Positions 1 through 4,885 of a stretch of 7,221 bases of DNA are shown in pieces. The stretch is from Deltaproteobacteria bacterium (GTDB taxonomy: Bacteria; Desulfobacterota; DSM-4660; Desulfatiglandales; Desulfatiglandaceae): NCBI GenBank assembly GCA_019307645.1, contig JAFDJF010000213.1:1-7221 (forward strand), given 5' to 3'. The translations under genes were made by a program, and so were the position numbers. The notes beneath the pieces are model-generated. The model ran no database searches. It worked only from the letters and a program-made list of their open reading frames with translations, and was not told the origin of the DNA. The first letter of the stretch is position 1. Every line of letters starts with the position of its first letter.

Positions 1-29
1 ACGTGCCGGTTCGAGTCCGGCCCTCGGCA
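1..29 (+). tRNA. tRNA-Leu, 3' end only (cut by window edge)
   Basis: The first 29 bases are the end of the variable arm, a full T arm (stem GCCGG/CCGGC around loop TTCGAGT), the 3' acceptor strand CCTCGGC and discriminator A. They are identical to the end of the tRNA-Leu(UAA) fragment at 4040-4101, which gives the identity. CCA is not encoded. The 5' part lies outside the window, so this could be an intact, working tRNA gene or another 3' fragment. If intact, it is the natural insertion site for the segment that follows. Confidence 0.75.
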
Positions 30-36
30 CTCCTGT
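1..36 (+). repeat. Direct repeat, left copy (tRNA-Leu 3' end, candidate att site)
   Basis: These 36 bases match 4073-4108 without a mismatch: variable-arm end, T arm, acceptor strand and seven bases past the discriminator. The match begins at the window edge, so it may extend further left. Perfect repeats of a tRNA 3' end about 4 kb apart are the usual trace of site-specific integration into a tRNA gene, where the element restores the gene at one end and leaves the displaced 3' end at the other. Calling it an att site is inference. Confidence 0.7.
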
Positions 37-98
37 TAACCCAGGAAATTATTACCTTTTGCAAGATGTTTGAGTTTTTTGAGTTTTCAATCCTAATA

Positions 99-150
99 CC
101 ATAGTTTCAGCAATTTTCAATCGATTTTGGCCCACATTTGACCCACGGGG
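99..150 (+). repeat. tRNA-flanking module, copy 1
   Basis: A box CCATAGTT (99-106) starts 70 bp after the tRNA-Leu discriminator. After 29 bp comes a pair of related octamers, TGGCCCAC (128-135) and TGACCCAC (139-146), spaced 11 bp and ending in GGGG. The same arrangement follows the tRNA fragments at 4171-4220 and 4366-4413. Octamers spaced by one helical turn beside a tRNA 3' end would suit integrase arm-type binding sites. They could instead be the decayed 3' end of an integrase gene on the minus strand. Function is inferred. Confidence 0.5.
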
Positions 151-373
151 AGTAGTCTAAGAAAGTCCTGTTCTCAAAATTTCCCAACCTGCACTGGTAT
201 TTCCAGCATTTGTTTCCTGTAAAGAAAAGTCGTCTTTTTTTCTATCTAAGTAAACAGCGGTTTACCTCATTTTGTTTTATCTCAAAATTGATGTTGGACT
301 CTTACAGGGGAAAACAAAACATATTTCTGTCTAGGCCGGATTCTGGTCTGATTTTTGAATATACATCCCTGCT
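151..373. other. Non-coding stretch upstream of the transposase
   Basis: This AT-rich stretch shows no gene I can support. It holds a small hairpin, GTAAAC/GTTTAC with a 4-base loop (250-265). It should contain the 5'-side terminus of the IS91-type element, since such elements have no long terminal inverted repeats and carry small palindromes near their ends, but I cannot place that end. No convincing ribosome-binding site precedes the transposase ATG at 374. Confidence 0.4.
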
Positions 374-1627
374 ATGGCAGGGGTATATTGTCAGCGGTAT
401 CCGGAACGGACGGTATTGTATCGTGTGCTATTCCATTATTTTGAGCGGTTTTTGGGAGAGTACGAACACCGGTTTGAGAAGGAGTATGGGTACTTACGTC
501 CCATAATACAGGATGTCGTGAATAAATACTTTGATTGCGGTAACCCGAAGAACGGGTTTGCACGGATTAAGTGTAAAGATTGTGGCCTGGAGAGATTGCT
601 GATGTTTTCTTGTCACGGCCGGGGATTTTGTCCGTCATGTCATTCCAAAAGACGTGAAGAGTGGGGCGAATGGATGCGGGAAGAGCTTGTATTGGATGTA
701 CACCACCGCCAGGTGGTATTCACTGTCCCAAAGATGCTGAGGATATTTTTCAAGTACAAAAGACATCTCCTCTCTGATCTCTGTCTCTGCGGGAAAGAGG
801 CACTTCTGAAATACTTCAAGGCGGTTACAGGCAGAGAGCTTACGCCCGGGATTATCGCGATAATACAGTCGTTTGGAAGCCGGGTAAATCTTCACCCGCA
901 CCTGCATTTTCTTGTTTCCGCGGGAGGGACAGATAAAGATGGCCGGTTCCATAAGGTTTCAAGCATTAATGACGCTCTGCTCTGCAGGTTTTTCACACGC
1001 GAGGTCTTCTCACTTCTCCTTGGTAAACAGTTGATAAACCGGGATTTTGTAAAAAAGATATTGAGCTGGAGGCATAGTGGATTTAATGTACACAGTAAAG
1101 TCAGAGCTGAGAGTAAAGAAGAGGCCGAGCGGATAGGCAAATATATGATAAGACCGATCCTATCCCTCAAACGGCTTTCCCTGGATGAGGCAAAAGGACA
1201 GGTAGTCTATCAATACGGAAAGAACCGCACAGAGTCAGAGCAAATGGATTACCTAGAGTTTATTGCCAGGGTAACCTCCCATATTCCCGATAAAGGACAG
1301 GTGATGATTCGCTACTATGGGCTCTATGCCAATGCCCACAGGGGAAAGGTAAGCAAGGCAGGAGTCTCGCCCTCACATCCATCGATCATTGAGGAAGAGG
1401 AGAGACCATCGATCATTGAGGAAGAGGAGAGATTTGTGCCATCAAAGGGCTGGGCGGAGATGATAAGAAAGGTCTATGAAGTTGACCCTCTGTTGTGTCC
1501 TCAATGCGGCGGAGAGATGAAAGTGATCTCATTTATCAAAGATCATAAAGTTATCGACAAGATTATCGTTCACCTCAAGCTTACCTTCATGGCTGAGAGC
1601 ATTCTTGACTGCTTTTTGTCGATTTGA
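374..1627 (+). CDS. IS91-family (IS801/IS1294-like) HUH transposase
   Basis: This 417-residue protein is a rolling-circle-type transposase that nicks and joins single-stranded DNA. The N-terminal zinc-binding domain shows Cys67, Cys70, Cys80, Cys86 and Cys89 (CKDC, then CHGRGFCPSC). The nuclease domain has the HUH motif at 174-178 (HPHLH, followed by FLVSAGG). Tyr257 in KYMIRP is the likely attacking tyrosine, and the family block HIPDKGQVMIRYYG spans about 303-316. A late zinc knuckle CPQC lies at 375-378. The start matches the usual family beginning, about 50 residues before the first zinc site. Two oddities stand out: a perfect 27-bp tandem duplication doubles PSIIEEEER (336-353), and the last residues after HLKLTFMAE (400-408) look unlike what I recall of relatives, so the 3' end may be truncated and replaced. 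Motifs suggest it was recently active. It lies just upstream of the oxidoreductase gene on the same strand, and this family can carry neighbouring DNA by one-ended transposition. Confidence 0.92.
   Translation: MAGVYCQRYPERTVLYRVLFHYFERFLGEYEHRFEKEYGYLRPIIQDVVNKYFDCGNPKNGFARIKCKDCGLERLLMFSCHGRGFCPSCHSKRREEWGEWMREELVLDVHHRQVVFTVPKMLRIFFKYKRHLLSDLCLCGKEALLKYFKAVTGRELTPGIIAIIQSFGSRVNLHPHLHFLVSAGGTDKDGRFHKVSSINDALLCRFFTREVFSLLLGKQLINRDFVKKILSWRHSGFNVHSKVRAESKEEAERIGKYMIRPILSLKRLSLDEAKGQVVYQYGKNRTESEQMDYLEFIARVTSHIPDKGQVMIRYYGLYANAHRGKVSKAGVSPSHPSIIEEEERPSIIEEEERFVPSKGWAEMIRKVYEVDPLLCPQCGGEMKVISFIKDHKVIDKIIVHLKLTFMAESILDCFLSI
1379..1432 (+). repeat. Perfect 27-bp tandem duplication inside the transposase gene
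   Basis: Bases 1379-1405 are repeated exactly at 1406-1432. The unit length is a multiple of three, so the frame is kept and the peptide PSIIEEEER appears twice. The absence of any difference between copies points to a recent slippage or duplication event. It lies in the acidic linker between the nuclease core and the C-terminal zinc knuckle, where extra length is probably tolerated. Confidence 0.95.
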
Positions 1628-1755
1628 GAGGAGGAGTCTATTTTATAGCTGACTTGTTTACTTTTTTTGTCGTTTTGTTTCTTTATTTTATCCTTGATCT
1701 TATCTTTTTTCCTGTGATATGTTCATTCCAAGATGTAAGTGGGTGGAAATTGAGG

Positions 1756-1764
1756 AAAATTGTG
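1756..1764 (+). promoter_or_regulatory. Ribosome-binding site deciding a GTG start
   Basis: GAGG at 1752-1755 sits 6 bases before an in-frame GTG at 1762. The reading frame stays open back to a TTG at 1624 that overlaps the transposase stop, but the extra 46 codons are T-rich and translate to a hydrophobic string that lacks the family's normal N-terminal features. I therefore prefer GTG 1762. A TTG at 1750 is possible but has no comparable site. Confidence 0.5.
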
Positions 1765-3918
1765 ATAGATTTGCTGCAAGCAGAAAAAGGAAATTCTTAT
1801 AAATCACGAATTGTTAGATCTTCCTGTCGTATGTGTCATGGTGTTTGCCAAGTACTGATTCACATGAAGGGCGACCGTGTTGAAAGAATTACCGGAGATC
1901 CGGAAAGCCCCATCAGCAGGGGACACATATGTTCCAAGGGCGCGGCGTCACCTGAACTTCTTTACCATCCCGATCGATTAACCGTTCCTCTTCGTCGGGT
2001 TGGAAAACGAGGTGAGAACAAATGGGAGCGTATATCATGGAACGATGCTCTGGATGAAATAACAGCGCGATTCGGTCAGTTTAAAGAGGAGAGCGGTTCC
2101 GAGTATGTTGGGATCGCCCATGGAACAGGCAGGCCCTATATTGAGTTTGCAACGCGTTTCGCCAATGCTTTTGGTACGCCCAATGTTATCGGTCCCGGCT
2201 ATTATTGTTTCGGTGTACGCGTTGTAGCGAGCGCATATACTTTAGGACAGCTTCCGATTGTTGATGTATATGGCTTCGGCGGAAAGAAACCAGCCTGCGT
2301 TGTGATCTGGGGCTGCAATATTACGCACTCAGGCTCGGCAGACGGGATGTGCGGAGCAACGATACAGAGAGCTCTGAAGACTGCCGATAAAGTAATCGTC
2401 ATTGATCCGATGCGAACCAGACCGGCAGGGAAAGCAGATCACTGGTTGCAGCTCCGACCTGGAACCGATGGCGCTCTGGCGCTGGCCATGATCCAGGTAA
2501 TTATTGAGGAAAACTTGTATGAACATGAATTTATCCAGAATCATACTGTCGGATTCGAACAACTAGTCGAGCATATCGAACCGTTTACGCCGGAATGGGC
2601 TGCGAATATCACCCGTTTAACGGCCGAGGATATTCGCGCCACGGCACGGACATATGCAAATACATCCCCGGCCTGCATGCTCTGGGGCAGCGTCATTGAC
2701 GCCAGTGCATCAAATTTCCAGACTGCACGTGCTCTGCTGATCCTGAAGGCACTTACCGGCAATATTGACCGTCCCGGAGGAGACGTTTTATGGGTCCCTC
2801 CCCAAGGGATTCGTCAAAAATCTTCTCTCATGAATCCCGACCAGAAGGGTGCACAGTTTCTGCCCCCGGAAAAAAAGGAACGATCGGTAATATTTGGTAA
2901 ATATCCGCTGGACGTTTTCGGGCATCCGCCAAGCTTTTGGAAATCGGTAGTGACCGGCGATCCATACAGAATCCGAGGTCTCTGGATAATCGGCTCGAAT
3001 CCTCTCCTGTGTCAAACGAACCCATTGCTTATTGAAAAGGCGTTAAAAGATCATCTTGAATTTACGGTAGTATCTGATTTTTTTATGACACCGACATCCA
3101 TGCTGGCTGATCTGGTTCTACCTGCTGCCATGTGGCTTGAAACCGACGACGTGGTAAGCATGCACAAAATCTGGTGTATGTTGGCACGCAAGAAAGTAGC
3201 ACAAGTAGGTGAAGTAAAGGACGACCGAGAGATTGTGATCCAATTGGCGAACCGCCTGGGCTTGAAAGAAGCGTTTCCCTGGAAAGACTACAAAGATTAC
3301 CTGGATTGGTTATTAGAAGAAAGCGGATTGAATTTTGAGGAGTTTTGTGAAATCGGATTGGTTCCGGGTGAAATGAAATACTACAAGTACAAAGAAAGCG
3401 GGTTTAAAACGCCAAGCGGGAAATTTGAAATTTACAGCAGTATTTGCGAATCGATGGGATTGTCACCGCTTCCTGTCTATCGAGAGCCGGCCCTTTCACC
3501 TTTGTCTGCACCGGAGATATCGGAAGAATATCCATTCATTCTGACCACGGGAGCCAGAACCCGAACCTATTTTATTAGCGAGGGACGGCAAATTGAATCT
3601 CTCAGAAAAATTAACCCGGATCCAATAGTTGAGATCCATCCATCGACGGCTGGATCACTCGGAATCAAAGATGGAAACTGGGTCTGGATCGAATCGCCGG
3701 AGAACGCCCGGGTTCAGTTGCGTGCAAAACTGTTTGACGGGATTTCTCCAGATGTTGTCAGCGCACAACATGCTTGGTGGTTTCCGGAAGAGGGTCCCCC
3801 GGAATACGGCTGGAAAAAGTCCAATATCAATCTACTGCTAGGAGATAAAGCAGGCTACGATCCTGAAACCGGATCGGAATGTCTGCGAAGTTCACTGTGT
3901 AAAATTTATCCGGTATAG
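1762..3918 (+). CDS. Molybdopterin-dependent oxidoreductase (DMSO reductase superfamily), substrate unknown
   Basis: From GTG 1762 this is a 718-residue catalytic subunit binding a Mo- or W-bis-pterin cofactor. The N-terminal [4Fe-4S] domain has Cys22, Cys25, Cys29 and Cys57 (SCRMCHGVC, then HICSKG), with Lys59 in the usual electron-relay position. The central molybdopterin domain follows, with Cys149 in GPGYYCFG at the place where this superfamily supplies its metal ligand, and the cofactor-binding stretches VIDPMRTRPAGKADHW and LRPGTDGALALA. The C-terminal dinucleotide-binding domain starts near residue 588 (EEYPFILTTGARTRTYF) and ends GSECLRSSLCKIYPV. There is no twin-arginine signal, so it probably acts in the cytoplasm. 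No iron-sulfur partner, membrane subunit or chaperone gene lies next to it. It resembles thiosulfate/polysulfide reductase, formate dehydrogenase and acetylene hydratase relatives, and I cannot choose a substrate. It appears full-length and intact, 134 bp after the transposase stop, and may be a passenger of that element. Confidence 0.9.
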   Translation: MIDLLQAEKGNSYKSRIVRSSCRMCHGVCQVLIHMKGDRVERITGDPESPISRGHICSKGAASPELLYHPDRLTVPLRRVGKRGENKWERISWNDALDEITARFGQFKEESGSEYVGIAHGTGRPYIEFATRFANAFGTPNVIGPGYYCFGVRVVASAYTLGQLPIVDVYGFGGKKPACVVIWGCNITHSGSADGMCGATIQRALKTADKVIVIDPMRTRPAGKADHWLQLRPGTDGALALAMIQVIIEENLYEHEFIQNHTVGFEQLVEHIEPFTPEWAANITRLTAEDIRATARTYANTSPACMLWGSVIDASASNFQTARALLILKALTGNIDRPGGDVLWVPPQGIRQKSSLMNPDQKGAQFLPPEKKERSVIFGKYPLDVFGHPPSFWKSVVTGDPYRIRGLWIIGSNPLLCQTNPLLIEKALKDHLEFTVVSDFFMTPTSMLADLVLPAAMWLETDDVVSMHKIWCMLARKKVAQVGEVKDDREIVIQLANRLGLKEAFPWKDYKDYLDWLLEESGLNFEEFCEIGLVPGEMKYYKYKESGFKTPSGKFEIYSSICESMGLSPLPVYREPALSPLSAPEISEEYPFILTTGARTRTYFISEGRQIESLRKINPDPIVEIHPSTAGSLGIKDGNWVWIESPENARVQLRAKLFDGISPDVVSAQHAWWFPEEGPPEYGWKKSNINLLLGDKAGYDPETGSECLRSSLCKIYPV

Positions 3919-4039
3919 GCGGTAAATTCAGTAAAAACCACCGCTGGAGTTTCGGTAAGATTCACGTGATTCAAAGCAGTAAACATCGTTTCTCCACTCA
4001 TTGGATCTGCTATTCCCGGATCTACATGAGGCAAAGCAA
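3919..4039. other. Short non-coding gap after the oxidoreductase
   Basis: GCGGT (3919-3923) can pair with ACCGC (3940-3944) across a 16-base loop, but no T-run follows, so it is not a convincing terminator. Otherwise I see no gene or RNA here. The stretch ends where the tRNA-Leu similarity begins, and it contains no GCCGAGG that could serve as the missing 5' acceptor strand. Confidence 0.5.
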
Positions 4040-4101
4040 CACAAGGGACTTAAAATCCCTCGTGAGTTTCTCACGTGCCGGTTCGAGTCCGGCCCTCGGC
4101 A
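4040..4101 (+). tRNA. tRNA-Leu(UAA) pseudogene: 3' fragment lacking acceptor 5' strand and D arm
   Basis: The anticodon arm is intact (AGGGA/TCCCT around CTTAAAA; anticodon TAA at 4051-4053). A perfect 6-bp variable arm follows (CGTGAG/CTCACG), then a normal T arm, the 3' acceptor strand CCTCGGC and discriminator A. The long variable arm confirms a class II leucine tRNA. The partner strand GCCGAGG is absent from the expected place about 36 bases before the anticodon, and the D arm is unrecognisable, so this is not a working tRNA. Loss of everything 5' of the anticodon arm is what a displaced 3' end or an element-borne att core looks like. Its last 29 bases plus 7 more equal the start of the window. 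Confidence 0.88.
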
Positions 4102-4108
4102 CTCCTGT
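4073..4108 (+). repeat. Direct repeat, right copy (tRNA-Leu 3' end, candidate att site)
   Basis: Identical to bases 1-36. Beyond the repeat the two downstream sequences diverge but remain related, with the CCATA box exactly 70 bp after the discriminator in both places. This means the homology is not limited to the tRNA part. Confidence 0.85.
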
Positions 4109-4155
4109 AATTCCTGTTTTCCCCTGGAAATATTTAATTATTGTTTTGTCTTCCT

Positions 4156-4220
4156 TTTAGTCACAAGTATCCATAGTTAGTCAAGTTTAGGCAAATTCTG
4201 ACACACCACTGACACACAGG
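4156..4220 (+). repeat. tRNA-flanking module, copy 2
   Basis: Bases 4156-4190 match 4351-4385 at 29 of 35 positions by hand alignment, although the two follow different tRNAs. The module contains CCATAGTT (4171-4178) and, 28 bp after the start of that box, two identical octamers TGACACAC at 4199-4206 and 4210-4217, spaced 11 bp and ending AGGG. After the module, GGAGGAGTCT (4220-4229) resembles GGAGTAGTCT after copy 1, so related sequence continues a little further. Likely integrase arm-type sites or a decayed integrase 3' end. Confidence 0.6.
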
Positions 4221-4257
4221 GAGGAGTCTGTCTCGATGTCAGTGAGTTATTTATCCG

Positions 4258-4319
4258 ATAGGCAGAGCTGGTGGCTGTTAACCACTAGGTTGTAGGCTCG
4301 AGTCCTACCCGAGGAGCCA
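4258..4319 (+). tRNA. tRNA-Asn(GUU) pseudogene: 3' fragment
   Basis: The anticodon arm is present (GGTGG/CCACT around CTGTTAA; anticodon GTT at 4277-4279). It is followed by T stem GTAGG/CCTAC, acceptor strand CCGAGGA, discriminator G and an encoded CCA (4317-4319). The matching 5' strand TCCTCGG and the 5' half of the D arm are missing; only a remnant GCAGAGC remains. The T loop starts with C at 4297 where nearly all tRNAs have T54, and the anticodon stem ends in a G-T pair. Both are signs of decay or of an att core no longer under tRNA selection. It lies about 157 bp after the tRNA-Leu fragment and in the same direction. Confidence 0.87.
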
Positions 4320-4350
4320 TCAATTTAAGGGGTAGAAATCGGGATTTTGA

Positions 4351-4413
4351 TTTAGTCAGAAGTTACCATAATTAGGCAAGCTTAGTCACTTTTGTCCCCA
4401 TGTGTCCCCACGG
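4351..4413 (+). repeat. tRNA-flanking module, copy 3 (abuts a broken gene)
   Basis: This is the best partner of copy 2. It has CCATAATT (4366-4373), then 27 bp after the start of that box two identical octamers TGTCCCCA at 4393-4400 and 4403-4410, spaced 10 bp and ending CGGG. The module ends at 4413, and base 4414 already belongs to codon 54 of the serine-hydrolase remnant. The distance from the tRNA discriminator to the CCATA box is 50 bp here, compared with 70 bp in the two tRNA-Leu copies. Confidence 0.6.
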
Positions 4414-4575
4414 GATGATAGCGAGAGCGCAACCCGGAGAATCTAATTTGTTCCATTGGGCAAAGAGAGCATCGACCTGATCAGTTTTTTCGTCAGAAAA
4501 ACCCGTTGAAATGCATATGATAAGAACGAAAATCAGCGGTAAGGCAATGGATCTAAATCTGTATTTCATTTTCAT
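4372..4575 (-). pseudogene. Truncated serine hydrolase (beta-lactamase-like): signal peptide and N-terminus fused to a module-derived tail
   Basis: The 67-codon frame begins with a clear export signal: basic MKMKYRFR, then hydrophobic IALPLIFVLIICISTGF (about 9-25). Next comes VDALFAQW...DSPGCALAII (34-54), which matches how secreted serine hydrolases of the class C beta-lactamase/PBP4 type begin. The catalytic SxxK normally follows tens of residues later and is absent, so no enzyme activity is expected. After Ile54 the frame runs into the tRNA-flanking module and reads PWGHMGTKVTKLA before a stop. A good ribosome-binding site (GAGGA 4 bases before ATG 4575) and a 12-bp gap to rdhB show it was the third gene of the rdh operon. 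A small secreted chimeric peptide may still be made. The family call rests on a short N-terminal stretch. Confidence 0.65.
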
Positions 4576-4587
4576 TGAATCCTCACT

Positions 4588-4875
4588 CTAAGATTTTCTT
4601 ATAACGATCCTCCAAAGCCCTACACCTGAAATTATTGTGATAAGGCCGAATATGATTCCTCCAAATAAGGCCGCGTTAGGTTCACCCTCTCCGAGACTAG
4701 TCCCGACAAAAGCCAATGTAAAACCAAAAAGTAAAATCCAGATTCCTAGGAGAAGCCATTTCCAAAAGGTTAGAACATACCCACGGTCCTCCGCCCAGAA
4801 TTTGAATCCGATAACAAACAAACAGGCAAAGATCCCTTCCAAAAACCAAAACAGTCCGCTTGTAAAAAATTGCAT
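4588..4875 (-). CDS. rdhB: Reductive dehalogenase membrane anchor
   Basis: This 95-residue hydrophobic protein has three probable membrane helices at about 5-26, 36-58 and 68-91. The length, the topology and the position directly after rdhA match RdhB/PceB-type anchors, which hold the exported catalytic subunit at the outer face of the cytoplasmic membrane and may link it to the electron-transport chain. The loop between helices 2 and 3 carries GEGEP (62-66); an E-x-E motif in such a loop is characteristic of the RdhB family as I recall it. A strong GGAGG (4882-4886) precedes the ATG by six bases and overlaps the rdhA stop codon, so translation of the two genes is probably coupled. The gap to rdhA is 10 bp. 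Confidence 0.88.
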   Translation of the reverse strand: MQFFTSGLFWFLEGIFACLFVIGFKFWAEDRGYVLTFWKWLLLGIWILLFGFTLAFVGTSLGEGEPNAALFGGIIFGLITIISGVGLWRIVIRKS

Positions 4876-4885
4876 GTTTGTCCTC

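Larger units (their letters stand above)
30..4101. mobile_element. Candidate tRNA-Leu-bounded genomic islet, about 4.07 kb
   Basis: This segment is bounded by two identical copies of a tRNA-Leu 3' end and carries an IS91-family transposase gene followed by a molybdopterin oxidoreductase gene, both on the plus strand. Repeats of this kind normally mark the ends of an integrative element. No tyrosine or serine integrase is encoded inside, so it would be a degraded or non-autonomous element, or the remains of two nested insertions. The sequences just after both repeat copies are themselves related, which fits two tandem insertions at the same kind of site equally well. The boundaries are seen; the element status is inferred. 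Confidence 0.4.

Noticed and set aside
100..245. Minus-strand frame before the CCATA box as an integrase C-terminus
   Set aside because: Only about 40 codons open, with no integrase motif such as the catalytic R-H-R-Y residues; cannot be called a gene.
210..506. Open frame of 98 codons overlapping the start of the transposase
   Set aside because: It runs over the transposase N-terminus in another frame, has no recognisable domain and its composition looks non-coding.
1630..1639. GGAGGAGTCT after the transposase matches 4220-4229 after module copy 2
   Set aside because: Only 10 bp, with no CCATA box or octamer pair before it; probably chance, though it could mark a terminus.
3919..3944. Possible terminator after the oxidoreductase (GCGGT/ACCGC)
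   Set aside because: Short stem, 16-base loop and no T-run.
3966..4160. Open frame of 64 codons across the tRNA-Leu fragment
   Set aside because: It translates straight through the tRNA sequence and repeat, with no protein features; a chance frame.
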